Part shown: in pieces, positions 1 through 9,261 of the stretch | Position numbering within the stretch: position 1 is the first letter of the stretch | Layout of the letters: every line of letters starts with the position of its first letter | Notes under the pieces: generated by a model | What the model was told of the DNA's origin: nothing | Seen by the model: only the letters and a program-made list of their open reading frames with translations | Databases searched by the model: none | Program-made: the position numbers and the translations under genes | Origin: an uncultured Gemmatimonadota bacterium | Lineage (GTDB): Bacteria; Gemmatimonadota; Gemmatimonadetes; Gemmatimonadales; Gemmatimonadaceae | Direction of reading: 5' to 3' | Length of the DNA stretch: 64,000 nt | Assembly: GCA_902826615.1 (NCBI GenBank) | Contig: CADEFN010000009.1 | Location: 81,625-145,624, forward strand

Positions 1-677
1 TGCTGCAGCCCGATGGCTTCCGCGTAGTTGGCGACAATGGCGCCATGCGCGGTGGCGTCGAGCAGGCATTCGATCGCCAGGCGCTCGGGGGCAAGAGAGT
101 GCGCATCGCCATAGGCAAAGGCACCAGCACGCACCCGTCCAGCCAGGACGGGTTCCTTTGTCCCGGCCTCCTGCCCGGTGAGTGTCACATGTCGTGGAAT
201 GTGCTGCTCGGCAGGTAGTGCACGGTCGCGGTCCCAGGCGAGTGCGTCGTAGGTCATGAGCCCCAGTCGCATCACCAGATGATTGGCGCGGCTGGTGGCA
301 GGGAGCAGGAAGGTCATCGGCGCCACCACGTGGGGCGCGATGTGTTGCCAGGTACGCCGCTCCCGCAGCGACTCGCGTACCACGTTCACCTGCAGTTCAC
401 GAAGGTATCGCAGTCCCCCGTGGATGAGCTTGGACGTCGCGGCGCTGGTGCCCCCCGAAAAGTCGTTGCGTTCGATCAGGGCAACCGAGAGCCCCCGGCG
501 CGCTGCGTCTCGCGCGATGCAGCAGCCGGTGATCCCACCGCCAATGACGAGGAGATCGAAGGTCGTCGAGGAGAGGGCAGGGAGGTGTCGCTTCACAAAG
601 ACCGGACCGGAGAGGCGGGCTCGTGGAAGGTAGCGAAGTCGGCCCGCGACTGCGGGAGGGAGTGTCCGGTCCATCAT
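1..677 (-). CDS. glpD: FAD-dependent glycerol-3-phosphate dehydrogenase, N-terminal part
   Basis: The minus strand reads open from an ATG at 677 (a second ATG lies at 674) to the window edge, so only about 225 N-terminal residues are present. A dinucleotide-binding motif GGGITGCCIARDAARRG is followed by IERNDFSGGTSAATSKLIHG and GGLRYL, the signature of the GlpD/GlpA family. This enzyme oxidises sn-glycerol 3-phosphate to dihydroxyacetone phosphate at the membrane and passes electrons to quinone. About 35 residues precede the FAD fold, slightly long for the family, so a later start is possible. It is divergent from the DUF4331 gene across about 180 bp. The C-terminus lies outside the window. 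Confidence 0.85.
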   Translation of the reverse strand, partial: MMDRTLPPAVAGRLRYLPRARLSGPVFVKRHLPALSSTTFDLLVIGGGITGCCIARDAARRGLSVALIERNDFSGGTSAATSKLIHGGLRYLRELQVNVVRESLRERRTWQHIAPHVVAPMTFLLPATSRANHLVMRLGLMTYDALAWDRDRALPAEQHIPRHVTLTGQEAGTKEPVLAGRVRAGAFAYGDAHSLAPERLAIECLLDATAHGAIVANYAEAIGLQ

Positions 678-854
678 GCTGCTACGCCGCTGACACAGGA
701 TCGGATTGGTCCGTGTTTTCGCCTGCATTTCGTCCCACCGGGTTTCAATCCGGCAAGCGTGATGCGGCGTACCACTGCCGAGCGCAGGACACCAACTCGT
801 CAGGCAGACGCAGGAACCGGCGCCCGTTGCTTTCCACCTTTATCAGGAGTTGTC

Positions 855-1592
855 ATGTCATTGTCCCTGTCGTCGCTGCGCCGACGCGTGACTCCGAGGG
901 CGTTAGGCGCCTCGGTGGCGCTGGCGCTTGCGGCAACCACCACCGCCGTCCTGGCGTCCGACCACCAGGACACCCCCGAGGTCGAACTCAGCCCGCGGAT
1001 GGACATCAACGATGTCTATGCATTTCCGGGCTCGAGCGCCGACCGCATGGTGCTCGTCATGACCACGTCGTCACCGATCACGCCCGCACAGGGCGCGACG
1101 GCGGGCTTCGACACCAACCTGCTCTACCAGCTCAAGGTCGACAACACCGGTGATGGTGTCGAAGATCGCGTGCTGCAGTTCACCTTTACCGGCAGCGGTC
1201 CGAGCCAGCAGGTCACGATGCGTGGCCCCGTGGCGCCGAACCAGACTGGCCAGATGACCACCGTGGTCACGAGTGGCCCCACCGTCACTGGCGCGACGAA
1301 CACCAATCTCGGCTCGGCCACCGGTGTGCAGCTCTTCGCCGGTCTGCGCGACGATCCGTTCTTCCTCGATCTCGAGCAGTTCTTCCGCATCATCCCCGAC
1401 CGCAAGCCGGCCACCGGACCATTGTCGCAGCTGCCGGATACACCCAGCGCGTCCGGATGGCGGCCCGTCGGTCAGGCCGTCGACTTCCTGCGTGGTCTGA
1501 ACACCCTCGCGTTCGTCGTCGAACTCCCGGCGTCACAGCTCACGGGCACCGGCACCGGCAAGATCGGCGTCTGGGGCACCATCTCACGTTAG
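855..1592 (+). CDS. DUF4331 family exported protein
   Basis: A 245-residue protein with an N-terminal signal peptide (Arg-rich start, hydrophobic stretch, cleavage near VLASDHQ). After it comes SDHQDTPEVELSPRMDINDV, the typical opening of DUF4331 proteins (DHxDxP, then DINDVYAF). The open frame extends upstream, but the ATG at 855 has a good CAGGAG ribosome-binding site five bases before it. DUF4331 proteins are secreted, calcium-binding-like beta proteins of unknown function. Usual family members are longer and carry a later block around GNPLVNEV; here that block is in the next gene, so the family appears split over two genes. Confidence 0.8.
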   Translation: MSLSLSSLRRRVTPRALGASVALALAATTTAVLASDHQDTPEVELSPRMDINDVYAFPGSSADRMVLVMTTSSPITPAQGATAGFDTNLLYQLKVDNTGDGVEDRVLQFTFTGSGPSQQVTMRGPVAPNQTGQMTTVVTSGPTVTGATNTNLGSATGVQLFAGLRDDPFFLDLEQFFRIIPDRKPATGPLSQLPDTPSASGWRPVGQAVDFLRGLNTLAFVVELPASQLTGTGTGKIGVWGTISR

Positions 1593-1626
1593 GCATCTCA
1601 CCTCAACACATACAGGATACCCTCTC

Positions 1627-2163
1627 ATGCGACGCATGATGCTTTCCCTCCTCGCCGTCTCCGCCCTCGCGGCCTGCGGCGATGACGATGACAACGGCGT
1701 GACAGGCCCTTCCGACACCCCGCGGGTCTACAACCAGGTCGAGCGCCTGGGGAACCCACTGGTCAGCGAGGTCTTTCTCGCCAAGCGCAACCACGGCTTC
1801 CACAATGCCGGCATGCCAGCAACCGACGTGGCAAACCATGCCGCCGAGTTGCGCAACTTCGTGAAGACTGTGGCGGGCCGTCAGGACAACGTGGCGAACA
1901 CCCTGGCTTCGGTGCTGCTTCCGGATATGCTGATCGTGCAGGCCAACAAACCGGGGAACACCGCAGGCTGGCTCACCTGGGCGCTGGCCGACGGCTACGG
2001 TGGACGCAAACTCGCCGATGATGTGGTGGATGCCGGACTGTCTGCCATCTTTGGCCCGCTCCTGAGCACCGCGAACGTGACCCAGGCGCTGGTGTCCGAC
2101 AATGTCAGTGCCAACGACAAGCCCTTCAGCACGACCTTCCCTTACCTCGCACCGGCGTCATGA
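1627..2163 (+). CDS. DUF4331-related lipoprotein (C-terminal-type block)
   Basis: A 178-residue predicted lipoprotein: a short hydrophobic N-terminus ending in SALAACGDDDDN gives a lipobox with Cys at about residue 17. The mature part contains VERLGNPLVSEVFLAKRNH, which matches the second conserved block of DUF4331 proteins. It starts 34 bp after the first DUF4331 gene and its stop overlaps the ATG of the TPR gene (ATGA), so the three probably form one operon. Function is unknown. The two DUF4331 products may act together at the cell surface (inference). Confidence 0.7.
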   Translation: MRRMMLSLLAVSALAACGDDDDNGVTGPSDTPRVYNQVERLGNPLVSEVFLAKRNHGFHNAGMPATDVANHAAELRNFVKTVAGRQDNVANTLASVLLPDMLIVQANKPGNTAGWLTWALADGYGGRKLADDVVDAGLSAIFGPLLSTANVTQALVSDNVSANDKPFSTTFPYLAPAS

Positions 2164-3467
2164 GCACGCGACGCTCCGCGACGGTACTTCTCCTGGCGGC
2201 AGCTTCGGCTGCCGCCATTTGGAGTGGGTACGTTCGCCCGATGCAGCGCCTCCAGGCGGCTGAAGCGGCCAGCCGCGAACGCACGCAACTGGAACAGCAC
2301 ATCCGCACGGAAGACATCGCCTTCTGGATGAAACGGGCGAGTGAAGATCCGCAAAGCGCCGAAGACCGGGCCATGGCTGCCGGACTGCTGCTCCAGCGCG
2401 CGCGCGAGGGCGGTGGGCTGGATGACTACCGCGCTGCCGAGGCACTCGCTCGTGAGGCCCTGGCCCTTCGGGGTGAGCGCAATGGAAAGGCGGGGCTCGT
2501 GCTGGCGTCTGCCCTCCTCGCGCAGCACCTCTTTCCCGAAGCACTCGCGACCGCGACCGACCTGGTGAAGGCTTCACCCGAGGCAACAGCATACCGGTCC
2601 CTGCTGGCGGAGCTGCTGGTGGAGATGGGACGTTATGACGAAGCGGGCGCGCAGTTCGATTCGCTGGCCGCTGTACGGCGCTCGCTGTCAGTTGCACCTC
2701 GTTATGCACGCTACCTCGAGTTCCGCGGTGAGAACGATCGGGCGCGCCGCGTCTTGATCGAGGCCCGCGGTGAGGCGTTGGCGCAGGGCAACCTGCCGCG
2801 CGAGCAAGTGGCCTGGTTTGCACTTCGCGTGGCGGACATTCATCTGCGAAATGGCCGGCTCGATGTGGCCGAGCGTGTGCTCGAGGAAGGACTGCGCGAT
2901 GCGCCTGATGATGGAAGACTCTGGGCCCTCATGGCTCGGCTTCATGCAGCGCGAGGTGATTGGGAGCGCACCCTCGAGGCGGTCGATCGAGTGGGAGACT
3001 CCATGGACATCGTCACGCGGTCGCTGGCTGGTGATGCGTGGGCCGCGCTGGGCGATTCGGCGCGTGCGCGCGAAGCATGGCACGCCACCGAGCAGCAGGC
3101 GCTTGCCAACCCCGAGCCCTTCAACCGGCAGTGGACGATGTTTCATCTGGAGCGTGGCATGGACCTGAATGCGACGCGCGCTCTGCTGGAGCAGGAAATC
3201 CACGTGCGCACCGATGTCTTCGGCTGGGCGCAACTCGCGTGGGCGCGACTGCAGACGGGTGATGTGCCCGGTGCGCAGGACGCCATCGCCAGAGCCATGG
3301 CCACGGGTACACAAGATGGCTGGCTCTTTTATGTGGCAGGACTGGTGGCCGAGGGGGCGGGGGATGATGTCACCGCGCGGCGATGGTTCGAGCGTGCACT
3401 CGGTGTGAACCCGCACTTCCATCATCGTTATGCGGATGACGCCAGGGGCCGGCTTGCAAGGGATTGA
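2160..3467 (+). CDS. TPR-repeat membrane-anchored or exported protein
   Basis: A 435-residue protein with an N-terminal hydrophobic segment (residues about 7-25), which may be a signal anchor. The rest is made of tetratricopeptide-like helical repeats, for example RAEALAREALALRGERNGKA and ARVLEEGLRDAPDDGRLW. TPR arrays are protein-protein interaction scaffolds. It overlaps the DUF4331-type lipoprotein gene by four bases, implying translational coupling, so its partner could be one of the two DUF4331 products. No catalytic domain is visible. Confidence 0.7.
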   Translation: MSTRRSATVLLLAAASAAAIWSGYVRPMQRLQAAEAASRERTQLEQHIRTEDIAFWMKRASEDPQSAEDRAMAAGLLLQRAREGGGLDDYRAAEALAREALALRGERNGKAGLVLASALLAQHLFPEALATATDLVKASPEATAYRSLLAELLVEMGRYDEAGAQFDSLAAVRRSLSVAPRYARYLEFRGENDRARRVLIEARGEALAQGNLPREQVAWFALRVADIHLRNGRLDVAERVLEEGLRDAPDDGRLWALMARLHAARGDWERTLEAVDRVGDSMDIVTRSLAGDAWAALGDSARAREAWHATEQQALANPEPFNRQWTMFHLERGMDLNATRALLEQEIHVRTDVFGWAQLAWARLQTGDVPGAQDAIARAMATGTQDGWLFYVAGLVAEGAGDDVTARRWFERALGVNPHFHHRYADDARGRLARD

Positions 3468-3496
3468 TTGCACCGGGGACAGAATGATGACACGAA

Positions 3497-3553
3497 TGGG
3501 AACGAGCACTCATAGGTTGGAGCAGGTCCAACGATGGAGTGCTCATGTTCCCA
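3497..3553. repeat. 57-bp imperfect palindrome over the GxxExxY start
   Basis: The left arm begins TGGGAACGAGCACTC and the right arm ends GAGTGCTCATGTTCCCA, with inner arms TTGGA and TCCAA around a short AGCAGG centre. Read as RNA or single-stranded DNA it would form one long hairpin with small bulges. The ATG at 3545 lies in the right arm, so the structure would occlude the start of the following gene. No T-tract follows, so it is not a typical intrinsic terminator. Confidence 0.75.
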
Positions 3554-4024
3554 GCCCTGCCTGTGCCGTCAGCTCTGCTCCCGATTCGTACCGAATCCCT
3601 CGCGCCCTCACCCGTGCCAGATCGCGTGACGGGGTTGGTCATCGCGGCCTTCTTTGCCGTGCATCGCGAACTGGGATTCGGCTTTATCGAAGGGGTGTAC
3701 CAGCGGGCCCTCACCATGGAGCTGCTGCAGCGGGGCCTTGCCTTCGAGCAGGACGTGCCGATCAGTGTCTACTATCGCGGCACCAAGATCGGTCACTACC
3801 GCGCTCCCATCGTGGTCGCGGGTCAGCTGGTGGTGGAGATCCGTGCGGGAGTGCGGCCCGACCCAAACGACGAACGGCAACTCACCAACTGCGTACGCGC
3901 CAGCGGATGTGACGCCGGGTTGCTCCTCTTCTTCGGTCCCGCCGCCGTCTTCAGGCATGTCGACCGTGGCGCACCCTCCCAGCCACAGGCGGCCTGGCCG
4001 AGTCAGCGACCCGGCCCGGCGTGA
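3545..4024 (+). CDS. GxxExxY family protein
   Basis: A protein of about 159 residues with VHRELGFGFIEGVYQRALTM, the G-x-x-E-x-x-Y block that names the family, followed by DVPISVYYRGTKIGHYRAP and VVEIRAG. The family has a predicted PD-(D/E)XK-like fold of unknown function. In typical members the last block reads VELKA; here it is VEIRAG, so the usual lysine is an arginine. A GTG at 3539 is an alternative start. Both possible starts lie in the hairpin at 3497-3553. It is convergent with the oxoacid dehydrogenase gene, ten bases away. Confidence 0.75.
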   Translation: MFPALPVPSALLPIRTESLAPSPVPDRVTGLVIAAFFAVHRELGFGFIEGVYQRALTMELLQRGLAFEQDVPISVYYRGTKIGHYRAPIVVAGQLVVEIRAGVRPDPNDERQLTNCVRASGCDAGLLLFFGPAAVFRHVDRGAPSQPQAAWPSQRPGPA

Positions 4025-4034
4025 ACCAGAACGG

Positions 4035-6176
4035 TCAGAGGCGAACGAGGCGTTCGATCGATGCGGCGATCCCTTCGGCCGTTGGCAGTACGGCGTCGAG
4101 GAGCACGGGATGGTAGGGCATCGGCACATCCTCGACACATAGCCGCTCCACCGGGGCGTCCAGGTGCCAGAAGGCCTCCTTGGCCAGCGTGGCCGCGATC
4201 TCCGAACCGAAGCCGGCGGTCAGCGTGTCTTCGTGCACAATCAGGCAGCGTCCGGTTTTGCGCACCGAGGCGAGGACAAGCTCACGGTCCCACGGCGCAA
4301 TGGTCCGCAAGTCGATCACCTCCGCGGACGCGCTCACCGTGCCGGCGGCTTCGGCGCAGCGATGCACCATGGCCCCCCACGTGACGACGGTGATGTCGTC
4401 TCCCTCACGCACCACCCGTCCCTTGCCTAACGGGAGGACGTAGTCGTCGCCCGGGTAGCGCGCGCTGCCGTCGCTGGTCATCAGCAACGCCCGATGTTCA
4501 AAGAAAATCGTCGGGTTCCCGGACCGCATGGCCGCGCGCAGCAGTCCCACGGCATCGGCCGCATTCGACGGCATGGCCACCTGCCAGCCAATCGCATGTG
4601 CCCACAGCACCTCCGCGCTCAACGAGTGCCAGGGATCGCCCACATCCTTTCCGAATCCACCGGGCATGCGAACCACAATCGGGGCGCAGAACCGGTTGGC
4701 CGTCCGCCAGCGCATGGTACCGCAGTTGTTGAGCTGCTCGGTGGCGGGGTCTGCGTACTTGCGGAACTGGATCTCCGCCACGGGCATGAGCCCGGCCACC
4801 GCCATTCCCACGGCGCGACCGATAATGCCCTCTTCCGACAAGCTCGTGTCAAAGACCCGCTCGACCCCAAACTGCTTCTGCAGCCCTTCGGTCACGAGGT
4901 GCACACCCCCTTTCACCCCGACGTCTTCGCCGAACACGACCACATGGGGATTCACATTCAGTTCGTGGCGGAGGGCTCGGCGCACACCTTCGGCCAGCCG
5001 GATCACCTCACCACCTTCCTGCGCGTCGGGTGATGACACGAGTCCCGACGCCACGGACTCCGGGACGCCGCCTAACGCGTCGGGATATCCGGCACCGGGG
5101 GCCTCGTCGTAGACAAACCGCTTGATCTGCTCGGGGTCAGGCGTCGGCCGGCTGCGGGCGACCGCCAGGGCCTGCTCCACGTCACTCGCCACCTCGCGTT
5201 CGAGTGCCTCCCACTCCGCTTCAGAGAGCAGGGCAGGGACGAGGTACTGACGGAGCTTCGGCAGCGGGTCGCGCGCCCAGTCGGCGGCGATCTCCGCTTC
5301 ACTGCGATACCCCTTCTGGTTGTCCGGACCCGAATGACTCGACAGTCGCGGGACCGTGAGCCGCACCAGCGCCGGACCGGAGCCCCCACGCACATGCGCC
5401 ACACACTCGCTCAGCAGCTGCGCCGCGCTGGCGGGATCGCTCCCATCGCCATCGCGAATGAACAAGTTGCCGAATGCCGCCAGGTTGCTGGCAATGTTGC
5501 CGCCCGGCGTTTGCATCTCACCACGCACCGAAATGCCGAGGTCGTTGTCCTCGATGTAGAAGAGCATCGGCAGCTTGAGCGTGGTGGCCATGGTAAGCGC
5601 CGACCAGAATCCACTGGTGGCCACCGAGGCGTCGCCGCCTAACGCCACACCGATGGCGCCCTGATACCCGGGGTCCTGCAACACCCCGTGGCGGTAGGTG
5701 ATGGCCTGGGCCCAGCCCGCGGCCGGGGTGTACTGCGACCCGACATCGCCCGACATCGGGAGCACCGTTGGCGCGCCGCGGCCGGGGAGATTGCACACCA
5801 CGCCGATGTCCCGACCGTCGCTGAAGCCCCCGGCACGCCCGAGGGGGCTCCCCAGGGCGTCTTCGAGGGAAAGGCCGAGCGCCAGGAGTACCGGGCGGGA
5901 ACGGTAGTACGCGCCCACGCCGTCATGCGGGTGGTTGATCAGCGACCCGAGGATCACCTGCGCCATGTCGTGCCCGCGAGCCGAAAACTGGTACAGCACC
6001 ACGTGATCCTTGGGGACGGTGGCGCGGTTCCGGTTCGTGCTCTCCTCCACGTCATCCAGAGCCCGGGAGGCGAGGGTGAGGTACGCAACCCGTCTCCAGT
6101 CGAGACCAGGGTGCAGCGCGGACGTACCTGTGAGTGATGCGTCGCCCGTACGTCGGCGCTTGGTGGGAGCAGCCAT
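4035..6176 (-). CDS. Branched-chain 2-oxoacid dehydrogenase E1, fused alpha and beta subunits
   Basis: A 713-residue thiamine-diphosphate enzyme. Residues about 30-370 match E1-alpha (HDMAQVILG, YYRSRP at about 90, and a ThDP motif starting GDASVATSGFW at 181 and ending EDND). Residues about 385-713 match the E1-beta transketolase pyrimidine and C-terminal domains (VVFGEDVG, EEGIIGRAVGMA, IVHEDTLTAGFGSEIAA). It decarboxylates branched-chain 2-oxoacids and transfers the acyl group to the E2 lipoyl domain. The fused form is common in Bacteroidetes and related groups, while most bacteria have two genes. No E2 or E3 gene is adjacent. The first about 20 residues are basic and could be trimmed. Confidence 0.88.
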   Translation of the reverse strand: MAAPTKRRRTGDASLTGTSALHPGLDWRRVAYLTLASRALDDVEESTNRNRATVPKDHVVLYQFSARGHDMAQVILGSLINHPHDGVGAYYRSRPVLLALGLSLEDALGSPLGRAGGFSDGRDIGVVCNLPGRGAPTVLPMSGDVGSQYTPAAGWAQAITYRHGVLQDPGYQGAIGVALGGDASVATSGFWSALTMATTLKLPMLFYIEDNDLGISVRGEMQTPGGNIASNLAAFGNLFIRDGDGSDPASAAQLLSECVAHVRGGSGPALVRLTVPRLSSHSGPDNQKGYRSEAEIAADWARDPLPKLRQYLVPALLSEAEWEALEREVASDVEQALAVARSRPTPDPEQIKRFVYDEAPGAGYPDALGGVPESVASGLVSSPDAQEGGEVIRLAEGVRRALRHELNVNPHVVVFGEDVGVKGGVHLVTEGLQKQFGVERVFDTSLSEEGIIGRAVGMAVAGLMPVAEIQFRKYADPATEQLNNCGTMRWRTANRFCAPIVVRMPGGFGKDVGDPWHSLSAEVLWAHAIGWQVAMPSNAADAVGLLRAAMRSGNPTIFFEHRALLMTSDGSARYPGDDYVLPLGKGRVVREGDDITVVTWGAMVHRCAEAAGTVSASAEVIDLRTIAPWDRELVLASVRKTGRCLIVHEDTLTAGFGSEIAATLAKEAFWHLDAPVERLCVEDVPMPYHPVLLDAVLPTAEGIAASIERLVRL

Positions 6177-6286
6177 CAGAGGATAAATGAAATCAAGGAA
6201 ACCTCGCCTGATCGGCTGGCGATTCAGGGGGTAAGTTTCTGTCCGTGGAATGCCCGGAACGGGCGCGGAAATCTACAAGGAATGCC

Positions 6287-8440
6287 ATGCAACAGGACGA
6301 TCTCGGGGTTGGGTTTGCAAGCTGGTCGCACCGTCTCATCGGTCTTTCGGCGGTATTTGTGTCTTTTTCTTTCGGGTCGCGGAGCCTTGCTGCCCAGGAA
6401 GGAGGGGCCGATTCACTGGCTGCCGTTCGGATCGCGGTGGTAGAGGATGGGCGAGGAAAGCGGGGTCAGTCGCCGGAGCTTCTGCGCTCCCTCGCGCGCG
6501 ATCTACGCAGTGAAGTTCGCGCACAAGCGGTCCGTGCCCTGGGTCGGCAGCAAAATCCCGCATTGCTCCCCGACATCTACCCGGCGCTCCGTGACCGCGT
6601 ACCCGCCGTCCGCATCGAAGCCATCAACGCCGCAGGCCAGGCCCTGACGGCGTTTCGGACTCCGAGGCCGGAGGGACGGGCGCTTCTGGCGGCCGCCATC
6701 GATTCGTTGTCGCAGGTCGGCCCGAACGCCATGGGGGGCGAGCGGGGTGTTGCCGCGAGGACGTTGGGGCGGCTCCCCTATCCGGACTCCGCACTGGCCC
6801 GCGTGGCCGAGTCGGCCATTTTGCGTCTTTCCTCCGGGGCGCGTGGTACCGAGGCAACGACGGGTGTCCTGCATGGCCTGTACAGCCTGGCCCGCGCGCG
6901 ACGCACGCTTGGAAATCTGAGCAGCGACGGAATCTCCCTCGCGCGCACGCAGCTTGTTCGGCCCGGTGCCGGGGAAGCCGCTGGCACGCTGCGGCGACTC
7001 GCCATGCTCACGCTGTCAGCGGCTGGAGCTGCTGACGAAGCGGCCGTCACCGCGGCGCTGCGCGATGGAGACGAACAGGTCCGCCGCCTTGGAGTCGTTT
7101 CGTCAACCACACTCGCGCCCGAACGGCGCGCCAGCGTGTTGCGCGCCGCGTTGCGTGATCTCTCTCCGATGGTGCGTCACGAGGTGGTGCGCGGCTGGCG
7201 GGGGCTCGCCGCCGCGGAAGGCTGCGGTCTCCTCATCGAATCGATCGGGGATGCCGATCCCAGCGTGGTGCTGGCGGCCATTGATGGTTTGTCGGCCACC
7301 TGCCGCGACAAGGACCGGGTGGCAGATACCCTGCTGAGCATCATCGACGCCAACCGATCCGACAGCCCCATCCGTGCCCGGGGGCGTGCCGGATGGCACA
7401 CCCATGCGCACGCGCTGGTGGCACTCGCCCGCACCAATCCCGATCGTGCCCGCCCCATTGTCAGACGAGAGGTGCGCGACGCGACGTTCTGGGGGGTGCG
7501 TGTGTATGCCGCGCGTGCCGCTGCCATCGTCGGCGACACCGCGAGTCTGCGCACATTGGCCTCGTCCGGTCATGGGAATGTCCGCGAGGCCGCGTTAGGC
7601 GCCCTGGTCGCGCTGGTTGGGCACGGAGCCGACGACCTCCTGCTGTCCGCGCTCGACGCGACGGAGTATCACGTGATTGCGGAGGCGGCGCAGGGACTCA
7701 AGGGCACACCCGATGGCCCGCGCGCCACCGATGCCCTGGTTCGCACCCTGGTGCGCCTCACGAGTGAGGGACGCGACAACACACGCGATCCGCGTGTTGC
7801 CATTCTCGACCGGCTCGAAGAGACAGGTTCGGCTGCGGCGGCAGAGCGTGTGCGCCCACTCCTGAGCGACTTCGACAGCACGGTGGCACGCCGCGCGGCC
7901 GCGGTACTCACCCGATGGACAGGCCAGACGGTGCAGGCCGCGCCGCAGCTCAAGCCTGCGCCGGTAGAGGCACTGGCGCCCCTGATGCGTGGCGAGTGGC
8001 GCGCGCGTGTGGTGATGAGCCCGGAAACCGGCGGTGGATCATTCGAGTTGCGGCTCTTCCCTCGGGAGGCGCCCTATACTGTCGCGCGTTTCGTTCGCCT
8101 GGCGCGCGCCGGCTTCTACAATGGGCTCACTTTCCACCGTGTCGAGCCGGGTTTCGTGACCCAGGGTGGAAGCCCAGCCGCCACGGAGTACGTGGGTGAT
8201 GGGCCCTTCCTGCGCGACGAACTCGGACTCCGCTCCCACACCCGCGGCACGTTAGGCATCTCCACCCGTGGACGAGACACGGGGGATGCCCAGATGTTCA
8301 TCAATCTGACCGACAACTTCCGCCTCGACCACGACTACACCGTCTTCGCCGAGATTACGCGGGGGCGTGCCGTCGCGGAGTCGGTGATCGAAGCCGATGT
8401 GATCCAGCGCATCGAGATCATCCCGCCGGCGGGCCGTTAG
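6287..8440 (+). CDS. HEAT-repeat protein fused to a C-terminal cyclophilin-type peptidylprolyl isomerase
   Basis: About 717 residues from the ATG at 6287, which follows an AAGGA box; an upstream GTG at 6245 is also open. A signal peptide (cleavage near SLAAQEG) precedes a long array of HEAT-like helical repeats (residues about 45-540: VRAQAVRALGR, VRIEAINAAGQ, VRHEVVRGWR). From about 570 a cyclophilin domain follows: APYTVARFVRLARAGFYNGL, FHRVEPGFVTQGG, AQMFINLTDN. Cyclophilins catalyse cis-trans isomerisation of prolyl bonds. Exported cyclophilins assist folding of envelope proteins, and the HEAT array probably recognises clients (inference). Confidence 0.85.
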   Translation: MQQDDLGVGFASWSHRLIGLSAVFVSFSFGSRSLAAQEGGADSLAAVRIAVVEDGRGKRGQSPELLRSLARDLRSEVRAQAVRALGRQQNPALLPDIYPALRDRVPAVRIEAINAAGQALTAFRTPRPEGRALLAAAIDSLSQVGPNAMGGERGVAARTLGRLPYPDSALARVAESAILRLSSGARGTEATTGVLHGLYSLARARRTLGNLSSDGISLARTQLVRPGAGEAAGTLRRLAMLTLSAAGAADEAAVTAALRDGDEQVRRLGVVSSTTLAPERRASVLRAALRDLSPMVRHEVVRGWRGLAAAEGCGLLIESIGDADPSVVLAAIDGLSATCRDKDRVADTLLSIIDANRSDSPIRARGRAGWHTHAHALVALARTNPDRARPIVRREVRDATFWGVRVYAARAAAIVGDTASLRTLASSGHGNVREAALGALVALVGHGADDLLLSALDATEYHVIAEAAQGLKGTPDGPRATDALVRTLVRLTSEGRDNTRDPRVAILDRLEETGSAAAAERVRPLLSDFDSTVARRAAAVLTRWTGQTVQAAPQLKPAPVEALAPLMRGEWRARVVMSPETGGGSFELRLFPREAPYTVARFVRLARAGFYNGLTFHRVEPGFVTQGGSPAATEYVGDGPFLRDELGLRSHTRGTLGISTRGRDTGDAQMFINLTDNFRLDHDYTVFAEITRGRAVAESVIEADVIQRIEIIPPAGR

Positions 8441-8471
8441 GCACACTTCACTTCCCGAGTCACACCGACTG

Positions 8472-9257
8472 ATGCCCCTCATCCTATCCGAAGCGACCGG
8501 TGCGGTGCTCCGCATCACCCTCAACCGGCCCGAGGTCCTCAACGCCTTCAACCTCGACATGGCCCGCGAACTGCAGGCCGCGCTCGATCATGCGGCGGAG
8601 TCGCCCGCCATTCGGGCGATCGTGCTCACCGGATCCGGCCGGGGCTTTTGTGCGGGGCAGGATCTGGCGGCCGTTGATATGAGTCCGGGCGCACCAGACG
8701 TCGATCTCGCCATGTTCATCCGCGAGCAATACAACCCGGTCATCACGAGGTTGCGCAGCATCGAGAAGCCGGTGATCGCTGCGGTCAACGGCGTGGCCGC
8801 AGGGGCCGGTGCCAACCTCGCCTTTGCCTGTGACATCGTGCTCGCGGCGACCAATGCGTCGTTCATCCAGTCCTTCACCAAAATCGGCCTCGTGCCTGAC
8901 AGCGGTGGGACCTGGACCTTGCCACGACTGGTGGGCTTTGCGCGCGCGAGTGCGCTGATGTTGCTGGCAGAAAAGGTGCCGGCCACGCAAGCGCGCGATT
9001 GGGGGATGATCTGGCAGGTACACGAGCCAGGCGAACTCGCCGATGCCGCCATGACGATGGCGACCACCATGGCCGCTCAGCCCACACGCGCCTTTGGCCT
9101 CACAAAGCGGCTGCTCAACGCCTCGCTGCAGAACGACCTGGCGACGCAGCTGGCCATGGAAGAAGAACTGCAGGGTGAGGCCGGCAAGTCGGCAGACTTC
9201 CGTGAAGGCGTGCTCGCCTTTCTGGAGAAGCGTGCTCCAGCCTTCACCGGTCGTTGA
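8472..9257 (+). CDS. paaG: 2-(1,2-epoxy-1,2-dihydrophenyl)acetyl-CoA isomerase
   Basis: A 261-residue crotonase-fold protein. The oxyanion-hole regions GRGFCAGQDL and NGVAAGAGANLAFACD are present, and FTKIGLVPDSGGTW carries the Asp typical of PaaG rather than the Glu of enoyl-CoA hydratases. In phenylacetate catabolism PaaG isomerises ring-1,2-epoxyphenylacetyl-CoA to the oxepin form and later acts in the beta-oxidation part. It is the first gene of a run paaG-H-I-J-Y with gaps or overlaps of only a few bases, strongly suggesting a single transcript. Confidence 0.88.
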   Translation: MPLILSEATGAVLRITLNRPEVLNAFNLDMARELQAALDHAAESPAIRAIVLTGSGRGFCAGQDLAAVDMSPGAPDVDLAMFIREQYNPVITRLRSIEKPVIAAVNGVAAGAGANLAFACDIVLAATNASFIQSFTKIGLVPDSGGTWTLPRLVGFARASALMLLAEKVPATQARDWGMIWQVHEPGELADAAMTMATTMAAQPTRAFGLTKRLLNASLQNDLATQLAMEEELQGEAGKSADFREGVLAFLEKRAPAFTGR

Positions 9258-9261
9258 TCGC

